Assembly (NCBI GenBank): GCA_020073015.1
Contig: JAIQFZ010000029.1
Span: 1 to 64,000, forward strand
DNA from: Terriglobia bacterium
Lineage (GTDB): Bacteria > Acidobacteriota > Terriglobia > Terriglobales > Acidobacteriaceae
Length of the DNA stretch: 64,000 nt
Direction of reading: 5' to 3'
Position 1 is the stretch's first letter; each line of letters begins with the position of its first letter. Positions 1 to 8,718 of the stretch are shown here, piece by piece. Under the pieces are notes generated by a model, which was not told where the DNA came from, made no database searches, and saw nothing but the letters and a program-made list of their open reading frames with translations. The translations under genes were made by a program, and so were the position numbers.

Positions 1-2
1 CG

Positions 3-104
3 CCGGTCGAGGTCTACCGCGACGTCGCGCTCGGCCCGGTGCACTCCCTCCTGCTCGAGCAGCTGTTCGGCGCGTGGCTTACGGAGAGCGATTTTCGACC
101 CTAG
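3..104 (+). CDS. C-terminal fragment of an unidentified protein (..[33 protein letters not shown]), truncated at window start
   Basis: Open frame 3 from the window edge to TAG at 102-104; followed closely by the next CDS. Confidence 0.45.
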   Translation, partial: PVEVYRDVALGPVHSLLLEQLFGAWLTESDFRP

Positions 105-116
105 TTTCCTGCCGGG

Positions 117-519
117 ATGACCGCACCGGAAGCCGCTGCTCCCAAAGTCGCCGTCATCGGCGCAGGCGCCATCGGCCGCGGATGGGCCGCGTTATGCGCG
201 TCCGCCGGCTGGCAATGCGCGCTCTTCGATACCGACGCCCGGGTATCGAACGCCGCCCTCGCCGAGATCGAGCGGCGCGCCCGCGCGCTGGCCGCGATGG
301 GACGCGCCCCCGCCGAGTCGGTCGAGCGGGGAGTCCGCCAACTCCGGATGGGGCGCTCGCTGCTCCACGCCTGCGGCGACGCGGACTGGATCATCGAGTC
401 GGTGCGGGAGGATCTGCACGCCAAGCAGCGCGTATTCGAGAACCTGGGCCAGATCGCGCGGCCGGAAGCGGTCATCACGTCGTCGTCGAGCGGCCTGCCC
501 ATCTCGGAGATCGCCGCCG
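117..519 (+). CDS. 3-hydroxyacyl-CoA dehydrogenase NAD-binding domain protein, truncated at its 3' side by a chimeric junction
   Basis: Rossmann motif [22 protein letters not shown] and [46 protein letters not shown]; family similarity is lost after ~519. Confidence 0.75.
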
Positions 520-604
520 TCAACGTCGTCTTCCCATGGTCGATATGACCAATCGTCCCTACGTTGCAGTGCGGCTTTGTGCGGTCAAATTTTTCCTTCG
601 CCAT
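511..604 (-). pseudogene. tuf: 5' fragment of elongation factor Tu (first ~30 codons)
   Basis: [32 protein letters not shown] matches the EF-Tu N-terminus, then runs into antisense of the dehydrogenase gene. Confidence 0.88.
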
Positions 605-636
605 AAATTGCGTTTGCCTCGCTAATGATCAAAAGA

Positions 637-969
637 TCAGTAGTACTGATAAAGCTTGCTAAAGTTCGCCCGCAGGGCAGGCTCAACCTCCTCGATCTTC
701 GAGAGGTAGAACTCCCGCATCTGCGCCTGGTCCGAAACGGTCAGGGCCTCATACAGCGATCGCGCCGTTCCAGCCTTCGCGCCAGTGGCCGAATCGGTCA
801 CGTCGGCCCTTAGCACCGCATCCAGATTCCGGATGCGAATGTTGCGCCTGTCCAGCGCCTTCAAGTACTTCACGATTCGATCTGACGAGAACGTCTGTGC
901 GAGCGCGGCTTTCAAGTCGCCAAACTCGCGCTCTTTCTCGATCCTGATCGTGGCCTGCTCGAAACCCAT
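637..969 (-). CDS. Conserved-looking hypothetical protein between tRNA-Gly and tuf (110 aa)
   Basis: Complete ORF co-directional with the tRNA-tuf unit; MGFEQATIRIEKEREFGDLKAAL... Confidence 0.65.
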   Translation of the reverse strand: MGFEQATIRIEKEREFGDLKAALAQTFSSDRIVKYLKALDRRNIRIRNLDAVLRADVTDSATGAKAGTARSLYEALTVSDQAQMREFYLSKIEEVEPALRANFSKLYQYY

Positions 970-982
970 TGCTTTCAGATCC

Positions 983-1057
983 TGGAGCGGGAGACGGGAA
1001 TCGAACCCGCGACCAACAGCTTGGAAGGCTGTGACTCTACCACTGAGTTACTCCCGC
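983..1057 (-). tRNA. tRNA-Gly(TCC)
   Basis: gcgggagtaactcagtggtagagtcacagccttccaagctgttggtcgcgggttcgattcccgtctcccgctcca; cloverleaf with anticodon TCC and encoded CCA. Confidence 0.95.
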
Positions 1058-1188
1058 GAAAACCAGCTGTCAGCTCTCAGCCGTCAGCTCTCAGTAAAGC
1101 CTCAGCGGCTAAAGCCGCTCTGCTTTCGACTCCTTGCGGCCCAGCTAACGCCGGGCCCTTCCCAACCCCTTCCGCAAACCGCAAACTC

Positions 1189-1264
<76 letters not shown>

Positions 1265-1274
1265 CCGCAATCAC

Positions 1275-1445
1275 TCACTTCTCGCCGTCTGGATGCATTA
1301 CGTCCCGGCGCCGCACAATGGTTTTCACCGCGAACAGCGCCAGCACTAACAACGTGGCCAGACGAAGCTTGCCGTCAGAAATCGTCGTCCATGCCAGCAC
1401 TGCCAAAACTACGTACGCGGCGAGCGCCATTGCAAACCGGTTCAT
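1275..1445 (-). CDS. Small (~56 aa) predicted two-helix membrane protein between two tRNA genes
   Basis: MNRFAMALAAYVVLAVLAWTTISDGKLRLATLLVLALFAVKTIVRRRDVMHPDGEK; the ORF-track start at 1460 lies inside tRNA-Tyr, so the internal ATG is preferred. Confidence 0.5.
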   Translation of the reverse strand: MNRFAMALAAYVVLAVLAWTTISDGKLRLATLLVLALFAVKTIVRRRDVMHPDGEK

Positions 1446-1452
1446 GAATCTC

Positions 1453-1540
1453 TGGTGCACAGGGGAGGATTCGAACCTCCGTACCTCCTGAGAGGGACAG
1501 ATTTACAGTCTGTTGGCTTTAACCACTCACCCACCTGTGC
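1453..1540 (-). tRNA. tRNA-Tyr(GTA)
   Basis: Class II tRNA with long variable arm; anticodon loop gactgtaaatc; encoded CCA. Confidence 0.95.
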
Positions 1541-1742
1541 AAATCCGAAAACACCCCGGACGCGCAAAACTCAACACAAACGCGACACAGCATTTCGCAA
1601 CTAAGGGAAACGAAATGCGGGAAACTCCCGCTTGTGACACCTACAACACGCCGGAAAATACTCTGATGGAGTGCGTTAGAATTCTTGCGCCGCTAGCACG
1701 CGTTTTCGCGCAAACCGCCGTTGTTTCCGGAAAACTGTTCTC

Positions 1743-1818
1743 TGGAGCTGGCGAAGGGATTCGAACCCCTGACCCTCTGATTACAAATCAGATGCTCTAC
1801 CGGCTGAGCTACGCCAGC
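1743..1818 (-). tRNA. tRNA-Thr(TGT)
   Basis: gctggcgtagctcagccggtagagcatctgatttgtaatcagagggtcaggggttcgaatcccttcgccagctcca. Confidence 0.95.
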
Positions 1819-2081
1819 AATGGGAAGATTGCATCCCGAAAGACACAATTCTTCCCTTGATCCCTTACGGAAGTCCGGGACAATTATTTAAGGTACCACA
1901 AGGGGTATTCACGTGCAACCACTTGCCCCGCCACGAAGATCCGGGGTGCGTCCAGAGGGTCCCACCCAACCACTCCATGGCCGAAGCGCGCCTGGGAAGA
2001 GAATCCGACTGCGACTGAAGTGCTATCATACGAGAACTCTTCGCGTTTATAGCCGAGGAGCGCTGTACCTGCCGACACTCG

Positions 2082-3146
2082 ATGCGCATCCGACGCCGCC
2101 TTCCCCTCGTGCTCGCCGTCCTGGTGATTGCGGCTGCGGTGGCCCTGCTCGTAACCTTGCGCAAGCACGCTCCGCCCGAAGCGGCTCGCCTGCTCCCCGG
2201 CGCCGATGGCTTCCTCTACGTCAATCTGAAATGGATTCGAACCTTCAATGCGACCGGGCAATTGCCGCCGGTTTCGCGGGAGCCGGACTATCAGAAGTTT
2301 GTCGAGGAAACGGGCCTCCAGTTCGAACGCGATCTGGACGAAGCCGCCTTTGCCGTACACTACCCGCAAAGTTGGGGCGACGGAACCGGCGGATCCGCCC
2401 CGGAACCCCGCTTTTCGGAGGTCTTCGTCGGGAAAATCGATTCCGCTCGCCTGACCGCATATCTCAAGAAGCTTTCTTCGACCGTCGACGATTACCACGG
2501 GTTCGAGATCTATAACATCCCTCGCGAAGACCGCATCGTTCGCGTTGTCATTCTTTCTTACAATACTGTCGCGGCTTCAAACCATCCCGACCCCAGCGTC
2601 ATTCGCGGTGTACTCGATCGCTCCCGCAAGCTGGCCTCGCCGTTTGGCGGACCTTCCTTGCTGCGCCGGTACTACAAGAAAGTCCCCCTGGCGAGTCTGG
2701 CGTTTGCGATCCTGCGCGTGAAGCCCACGGAGATGATCTCTCCCGGTGTCGGCAGCTGGTCACTTCTTTTTCCCAAACCCGCCGTAGCGGTCGTCTCCGC
2801 GCGCTACCTCCGCGCACTCCACCTGAGAGCGGAAGCCTTTACCAACAGCGAGTCCGATGCGCAGGCCATCACCGAAAAGGTGAGCGCCTTCCTCAGCGTT
2901 TTCCACGCTGCCGAGGGGAGTGTCGGCACACAGGGCACCGACGCCGACGTCAAGACATTCTTCGACAGCCTCAAGGTCGAACGTGCCGGCGACCGCGCCG
3001 TGCTGACTGCGACCGTGCCTCCCGGATTCATCAAGAAAGCTCTGAGCGAGGCGCCGCCCGAACCCGCCGTGCCGACTCCACCGGCGACGATACCAGGGCC
3101 CCCTAAGGAACCGACATCGAAAAAACCTCAACGCGTGAAGCCTTAA
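2082..3146 (+). CDS. Membrane-anchored hypothetical protein (N-terminal TM, DUF3352-like features)
   Basis: 354 aa ORF with an N-terminal hydrophobic anchor; ARLLPGADGFLYVNL. Confidence 0.7.
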   Translation: MRIRRRLPLVLAVLVIAAAVALLVTLRKHAPPEAARLLPGADGFLYVNLKWIRTFNATGQLPPVSREPDYQKFVEETGLQFERDLDEAAFAVHYPQSWGDGTGGSAPEPRFSEVFVGKIDSARLTAYLKKLSSTVDDYHGFEIYNIPREDRIVRVVILSYNTVAASNHPDPSVIRGVLDRSRKLASPFGGPSLLRRYYKKVPLASLAFAILRVKPTEMISPGVGSWSLLFPKPAVAVVSARYLRALHLRAEAFTNSESDAQAITEKVSAFLSVFHAAEGSVGTQGTDADVKTFFDSLKVERAGDRAVLTATVPPGFIKKALSEAPPEPAVPTPPATIPGPPKEPTSKKPQRVKP

Positions 3147-3395
3147 CAGGTTGCGGAGAAACCAAGTCGACGGCCCGAGGCAAACCTCCGCGGCTAAAGC
3201 CGGCGATGATTTTGCGGCAGTTGCGGCACGACTGAAGTCGTGCCCTTCCCAAAACCCGGCTGACGATGGAGTTTTCCCGCCGCCTGTTAAGACAGGATTA
3301 AGGAGAAGGCCCGGGGAAATGCTGTAACAATCCTGCCCTTTTAGGCATCTTGTTAAAGGAGCGGAAGAGCTGTCCGCTCGTTACAATAGAACCTC

Positions 3396-4118
3396 ATGCA
3401 CAACTTGCCATTACCGGCAGCAGTGTTTGTGGCGGGACTGATCTCTTTCCTGTCACCCTGCGTCCTCCCACTCGTGCCCGGATACGTTTCGTTGATCTCC
3501 GGCGTGGGTGTCGAGGAATTGAAGGCCCAGGAAGGGCAATTGTTCCGGAAAGTGATGTTGAATTCGGCCGCCTTCATCATCGGCTTCAGCATCGTCTTCA
3601 TCACGCTGGGCGCGATTTCGACGGAAGTCGGGCAGTTCCTGGCGATGTACAAGTCGCTGCTCGCCCGGGTCGCCGGCGCGGTGATCATTATCTTCGGGCT
3701 TCACTTGACCGGAATTTTCCAGATCAAGGCTCTGCTCGCCGATACTCGCCTGCACAGCCTGAAGGGGAGTTCCTCAGCCTGGGGCGCTTTTGTGATTGGC
3801 TTTGCCTTCGCCTTTGGCTGGACACCGTGCGTAGGGCCAATTCTGGCCGTCGTGCTCGGCTTCGCCGCCGCGCAGGACACAGTCTGGAAAGGCATTTTTC
3901 TTCTCGCCATCTACTCGGCAGGACTGGCCGTACCGTTCCTGCTGACATCGCTCGGCATTGAACGCTTTCTCAAGTTTTACAACCGGTTCAAGTTCCACAT
4001 GCACGCTGTCGAAGTTGCCTCCGGAGTGTTGCTGATCTTCCTCGGCGGACTGCTGGTGCTGGGACGCTTCACGATGATTTCCGGCTACTTTGCGTTCTTG
4101 AACCGCTTTGCTTTGTAG
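3396..4118 (+). CDS. ccdA: Cytochrome c biogenesis / thiol-disulfide transmembrane protein CcdA
   Basis: FLSPCVLPLVPGYVSLISG and GWTPCVGPILAVVL signature cysteine motifs, ~6 TM segments. Confidence 0.93.
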   Translation: MHNLPLPAAVFVAGLISFLSPCVLPLVPGYVSLISGVGVEELKAQEGQLFRKVMLNSAAFIIGFSIVFITLGAISTEVGQFLAMYKSLLARVAGAVIIIFGLHLTGIFQIKALLADTRLHSLKGSSSAWGAFVIGFAFAFGWTPCVGPILAVVLGFAAAQDTVWKGIFLLAIYSAGLAVPFLLTSLGIERFLKFYNRFKFHMHAVEVASGVLLIFLGGLLVLGRFTMISGYFAFLNRFAL

Positions 4119-4132
4119 GAGTCGAAATTCCA

Positions 4133-4693
4133 GTGAAAAGAAATCCTCTCATCCTGGTATTCATCGCAGCCGTCGTCGCGGCCATGTTGTTCGCCGGGAT
4201 TCACATTGCCAGGAAGAACCACGCTGGCGGAGTTGCGCCCGGACAACTGATCGGGCAGACCGCTCCCGACTTCGAGTTGCAGTCGCTCGAAGGCAAGAGC
4301 GTCAAGCTCTCCGATTTCCGCGGTAAGGCCGTTTTGCTCAATTTCTGGGCGACCTACTGCGGCCCCTGCAAAATCGAGATGCCCTGGTTCGTCGAGCTGC
4401 AAAAAGAATACGGGCCGCAGGGATTCCAGATTGTCGGGGTGGCCATGGACGACGCCAGCAGCGAGGACATCGCCAAGTTCGCCAAGGAAATGGGAGTGAA
4501 CTACCCGATCCTGCTCGGCAAGGAATCCGTCGGCCAGAGCTATGGCGGTGTCGGCGTGCTGCCGACCACGTTCTTTGTCGATCGCGACGGTAAGATCACC
4601 GATCGTGAGTTCGGTCTGCAGAGCCGCAGCGTATTTGTCGCCAACATCAAGAAAGCCCTGAGCCAGGGCCAGGCGGTACAGGCTCGTAGGTAA
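4133..4693 (+). CDS. TlpA/ResA-family thioredoxin-like protein
   Basis: N-terminal anchor, APDFELQSLEGKSVKLSDFRGKAVLLNFWATYCGPCKIEMPW. Confidence 0.93.
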   Translation: MKRNPLILVFIAAVVAAMLFAGIHIARKNHAGGVAPGQLIGQTAPDFELQSLEGKSVKLSDFRGKAVLLNFWATYCGPCKIEMPWFVELQKEYGPQGFQIVGVAMDDASSEDIAKFAKEMGVNYPILLGKESVGQSYGGVGVLPTTFFVDRDGKITDREFGLQSRSVFVANIKKALSQGQAVQARR

Positions 4694-4732
4694 CCTCGAT
4701 CGGCGGGCCGAACTGCGGTACCCTAGCAACCG

Positions 4733-5269
4733 ATGAGACAAACTCCGGCGATCGGGCTTCTTCTGCTTTCCGCCTTCTTGTACGGGCAGGATGGACACGG
4801 CCCGACGGGGCCAGTGGTGAAGATGGCTCCCGCACCACTGGTTACCGTCAGACAGGGTAAAGCCGCCACCGTACCGCTCTCGTTCCGCGTTTCCAGCGGT
4901 TATCACATTAATTCGAACCGCCCCAAATCAGAGTTCCTGATCCCCACCATACTCAAGATCGATGCCATCACTGACATCGTCATCGGCAAAACCACGTACC
5001 CGGACGGCCGGGATATGAGCTTCGCCTTCGCGCCCGACGAAAAGCTCAACGTGTACACTGGCGATTTCGAGGTGGATGTTCTGGTACGCCCCCTGCACAC
5101 CGTTCAGGTTGGAAAGTACGTTGTCCGAGGGATTCTGAAATACCAGGCCTGTGATAACGCCGCCTGCTACCCGCCCAAACAGCTTCCTGTCAGTTTTGAC
5201 GTGAGAATCGCGAAGGCTCCGCCTGCTCCACGCAAGAATCCCGCGCAAAGTCCGCACGCCCACCGATAA
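4733..5269 (+). CDS. Stand-alone DsbD N-terminal (alpha)-like periplasmic domain protein
   Basis: Signal peptide; GYHINSNRP... and YQACDNAACYPPKQLPV cysteine motif typical of DsbD alpha domains. Confidence 0.8.
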   Translation: MRQTPAIGLLLLSAFLYGQDGHGPTGPVVKMAPAPLVTVRQGKAATVPLSFRVSSGYHINSNRPKSEFLIPTILKIDAITDIVIGKTTYPDGRDMSFAFAPDEKLNVYTGDFEVDVLVRPLHTVQVGKYVVRGILKYQACDNAACYPPKQLPVSFDVRIAKAPPAPRKNPAQSPHAHR

Positions 5270-5283
5270 CGGCAGCGCATGCG

Positions 5284-5703
5284 TCAGCGCGGCAGAGATC
5301 GAACTTCGTCGAGCTGCCGCGTGAGCGTACCGATCCTGGCTTCCAGTACATTGCGAATCGAGAGCATCCCCAGCAGGCGGCCATCATCGTCCACAATCGG
5401 CAGGTGCCGGTAATGACGTTCCAGCATGGTCGCCACCGCTTCGCTGGGAGTGGTCGCGCGCGTCGCCATCTCGACCGGAGTGGTCATCACTTCGCGCACC
5501 GGGGTGTTGCCCGGATCGCGCTGGCTCAACGACAGGCGCCGCAGCACATCCCGTTCCGTAAAAATCCCTGCCACACGTTGCTCTTCATCGAGGACCGCGA
5601 CCGCTCCGACGTGCCGGTCCAGCATGGTCCGGATGGCCTGTTCCGCCGTAGTCTCCACTCGAACGACCGCAGCTTCGGTGTCGCACATCTCCAGCAGGTT
5701 CAT
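5284..5703 (-). CDS. CBS-domain pair protein
   Basis: Two CBS repeats: AEQAIRTMLDRHVGAVAVLDEEQRVAGIFTERDVLRR... and SEAVATMLERHYRHLPIVDDDGRLLGMLSIRNVL; start at internal ATG. Confidence 0.88.
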   Translation of the reverse strand: MNLLEMCDTEAAVVRVETTAEQAIRTMLDRHVGAVAVLDEEQRVAGIFTERDVLRRLSLSQRDPGNTPVREVMTTPVEMATRATTPSEAVATMLERHYRHLPIVDDDGRLLGMLSIRNVLEARIGTLTRQLDEVRSLPR

Positions 5704-5707
5704 GCCA

Positions 5708-7081
5708 TCACCTCTTCGCCCCAAAATCGTTTTTGAACACCTTGCCATCCTTCATGACAAAACCGACATTCTCTAGGTTCTTGACGTCCGCCAGCGGGTC
5801 GCCCGCTACCGCCACGATATCCGCATAAGCGCCGGGCGCGATCACACCGATCTGTCCTTTCATATCGAGCAGTCCCGCTGCCCGTACCGTTGCGCTCTGA
5901 ATGGCCTGCATCGGTGACATGCCGAATTCCACCATGCGCGGGAATTCCTGCGCGATCGGTTCCGTCCACGGAATCCCTCCCATGTCAGTCCCAAACGCAA
6001 TCTTCACCCCCGCCTTCAGTGCCTTGCGGAACGATTCCTCATGCGCCGAGGCGCGCATGCGGTCCCGTTGCCCTGCCGGAGAATCAGCCGGCGCCCAATC
6101 GGTGTAATACACGCTCAGCGTCGGACAGAGCCATGTGCCCTGCTTCACCATCTGCGCAACCTGCGCGTCGGTCAGCACCAGGCCATGCTCGATCGAGTCG
6201 CAGCCCCCATCGAGCGCGCGCTGCATGCCTTCACCGCTATAAGCGTGGCAGGCAACTTTTTTCCCCCAGCCATGAGTTTCGTCCACGATTGCGCGCAGCT
6301 CGTCTAAAGTCAGTGTCGGCTGCGACATCAGTTCCCCATTCGTGCCAACCCATGAACGATGCGTCATGTACACCTTGATCAAGTCGGCGCCGTGGTCAAG
6401 CTGTTCGCGCGCGGCCTTCCGCGCCTCGACCGGGCCATCGATGATCTGAACGCCCTTGGGCACTTCGATCTCCGGCGCGTACCCTTCCAACGGATATCCA
6501 CCGGTCGTCGAAATTGCGCGTGTCGATACAAACAGACGCGGACCGGGAATGTATCCACCCTCAATCGCCTGCTTGATGCCAACGTCCCCGTAGCCTGCAC
6601 CTTCCGTTTCCATGTCGCGCAGGGTCGTGAAACCCTGTTCCAACGCGCGCCGCACCGAAACCGTAGCCCGCGCCGCCCGGAATGCCAGGGAATGCTTGAG
6701 CAACTGAATGTCGTATCCGCCCTGCGCGGGGTCTTCGCCTTGCAGGAAAATGTGCGTGTGAGCGTCGATCAGGCCTGGAAGAACAGTGGCTTGGGAAAGA
6801 TCGATGATCTCAGCAAAAGCCGGAAGGCGGGCGACAGCTGCATCGGAGACCTCGACAATCCGATTTCCGCGAATAATCACGACCTGATTGCGACGAGGCG
6901 AGCTGGAGTCTCCGTCAATCAGAACGCCAGCCCGGATGACACGCACCGAACCCACAGCTTGGAGCACCGGCCCCTCACTCTGAGCCCGGCTCAAGGCAGC
7001 CAGACAAACGACGCTCAGCAACCCAATCCAGCGCTTCACCAGCGACCTCCAGGAAAGGCTGGATTGTACTCCGGAGGGCAC
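5708..7081 (-). CDS. Secreted amidohydrolase (imidazolonepropionase-like)
   Basis: VLPGLIDAHTHIF metal motif, HGADLIKVYMTH, ACHAYSGEGMQRALDGGCDSIEHG, FGTDMGG. Confidence 0.9.
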   Translation of the reverse strand: MPSGVQSSLSWRSLVKRWIGLLSVVCLAALSRAQSEGPVLQAVGSVRVIRAGVLIDGDSSSPRRNQVVIIRGNRIVEVSDAAVARLPAFAEIIDLSQATVLPGLIDAHTHIFLQGEDPAQGGYDIQLLKHSLAFRAARATVSVRRALEQGFTTLRDMETEGAGYGDVGIKQAIEGGYIPGPRLFVSTRAISTTGGYPLEGYAPEIEVPKGVQIIDGPVEARKAAREQLDHGADLIKVYMTHRSWVGTNGELMSQPTLTLDELRAIVDETHGWGKKVACHAYSGEGMQRALDGGCDSIEHGLVLTDAQVAQMVKQGTWLCPTLSVYYTDWAPADSPAGQRDRMRASAHEESFRKALKAGVKIAFGTDMGGIPWTEPIAQEFPRMVEFGMSPMQAIQSATVRAAGLLDMKGQIGVIAPGAYADIVAVAGDPLADVKNLENVGFVMKDGKVFKNDFGAKR

Positions 7082-7111
7082 CCGCGCGCGCCAAAAAAGT
7101 CGAGAGGAACT

Positions 7112-7810
7112 TCAGGCAGGGGCGTTGGAAGTGGCGAGCCACCGGGGAATCCGCAGGACGAACCCGGGACGGTCGCCGTCCTCGATTACCAGAAACGCTC
7201 CGGCGGTTTCCAACACCCGGCTGGCGATTGCGAGTCTTACCTTGCCCAGCGTTCCGCCTACCGAATCGCGCGTGGAATCTGGGCCCCGCGCGCCCTCATC
7301 ATGCAGGCAAGCGCCCCCTTCGCATTCCACCCGCAGCACAGATTCCGATGAGCCCTCTTCCAGCAAAAGCGTGATCCCGGTGTTTGCCCGCGCAGCCTGG
7401 ATCAGTGCGGAGAGCAGGTATTGCAGAGCAAGACGCAGCCGAGGCTCGGGCACAGGCACGCTCGCCGTGCACCTGCCTGCAAGCAGTAACTTGATCCCGC
7501 GTAGTGCAGCCATCGACGACGACTCTTCCATCACCGCCCGCACTGCCGGAGCCAACGCCACCGGGCAGGCTTCTGATCCGGGCTGTTCGGCGTCCAGATA
7601 GTCCCGCATGAGCTGAATCATGCCGATGACTTTTTCCGTCTGTTGCAACGCCACTGAAACCGTGGCCTGTTGCTGCTGCGAGGCTTCGTCAATCGAAAGC
7701 TCCAGCGAACAGCGCAGGCTGGTCAGCGGCTGGCTCAACGAGTGCAGCAACTCGCCGAGCACTTCCTGATTTTGCAGCAGTTTGAGCGAAGGCTGAGGTG
7801 CGGCGCTCAT
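7112..7810 (-). CDS. Soluble sensor histidine-kinase-like protein with degenerate ATPase motifs
   Basis: H-box-like LLHSLSQPLTSLR; adjacent and overlapping OmpR-type regulator; N/G boxes poorly conserved. Confidence 0.7.
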   Translation of the reverse strand: MSAAPQPSLKLLQNQEVLGELLHSLSQPLTSLRCSLELSIDEASQQQQATVSVALQQTEKVIGMIQLMRDYLDAEQPGSEACPVALAPAVRAVMEESSSMAALRGIKLLLAGRCTASVPVPEPRLRLALQYLLSALIQAARANTGITLLLEEGSSESVLRVECEGGACLHDEGARGPDSTRDSVGGTLGKVRLAIASRVLETAGAFLVIEDGDRPGFVLRIPRWLATSNAPA

Positions 7811-8490
7811 GCCGATGCTCCGTCCGGACTGAGTTGATATCCGACCCCCCGCACCGTGTGAATCAAGGCCGGCGAAAACCCGTCATCCACCTTGCGGCGC
7901 AGATAGTTGATGTATACATCCACCACGTTGGTGGTCGAGTCGAAGTTCATGTTCCAAACGTGTTCGATGATCATGGCGCGGGTCACGCGGCGGCCCGCGT
8001 TCCGCATCAGGTATTCGAGCAAGGCAAATTCTTTCGTGGTCAACTCGATGTGGCGGCCCGCTCGCTCGACTTTCCGCTGCACCCGATCGAGGAAGAGATC
8101 TCGCACCGTCAGCACTAACTCCGACGGCAGATGGTTGCGGCGCAACAACGCCCGCACCCGCGCCGAGAGCTCCAAAAACGAGAACGGCTTCACCAGGTAG
8201 TCGTCCGCGCCCGTGTCCAGACACTGCACTCGATCTTCGACCCGGTTGCGTGCGGTCAGGATCATCACCGGCAGCCTCGTCTTGTGCTGCCGCACACTCT
8301 TCAGAATCGACAAACCATCAACTCCCGGCAGGTTCAGATCGAGCACCATCAGGTCGTAGTCAAACTCCAGCGCCATTGCACGGCCTTGTTGACCTTCAGT
8401 GGCGGTGTCTACCGCATGATGTTCCGCCTCAAGCCCCTTCCGAAGAAAGCTGGAAAGAGCCGGATCATCTTCAACAATCAGGATTCTCAT
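7807..8490 (-). CDS. OmpR/PhoB-family response regulator
   Basis: MRILIVEDDPALSSFLRKGLE, DLMVLDLNLPGVDG, DDYLVKPFSFLEL, winged-helix C-terminus RRKVDDGFSPALIHTVRGVGYQL. Confidence 0.95.
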   Translation of the reverse strand: MRILIVEDDPALSSFLRKGLEAEHHAVDTATEGQQGRAMALEFDYDLMVLDLNLPGVDGLSILKSVRQHKTRLPVMILTARNRVEDRVQCLDTGADDYLVKPFSFLELSARVRALLRRNHLPSELVLTVRDLFLDRVQRKVERAGRHIELTTKEFALLEYLMRNAGRRVTRAMIIEHVWNMNFDSTTNVVDVYINYLRRKVDDGFSPALIHTVRGVGYQLSPDGASA

Positions 8491-8718
8491 GAATGTTCTT
8501 TAAACCCTATTAAATGTGAACCGATTCTCATTCTCAGCGCGATCACTCCATCGCACAAGATAACCAAGCCACACGAATGGACGTGTTTCCAGAAGTGGAA
8601 AGGGGGTTGTAGAAGGAGTGGGGGCCGAACGGTAGCGCCGGCACCTTGCCGGCTGTCGCGAGAGCCTGCCCTGAGCTTGCCGAAGGGGCGCCTCGCCCTC
8701 GCTGCGGAGGCAACAACG

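Noticed and set aside
101-604. 167-aa minus ORF beginning with the EF-Tu N-terminus
   Set aside because: Not a real fusion protein: after ~30 codons it is antisense of the dehydrogenase; treated as a chimeric junction.
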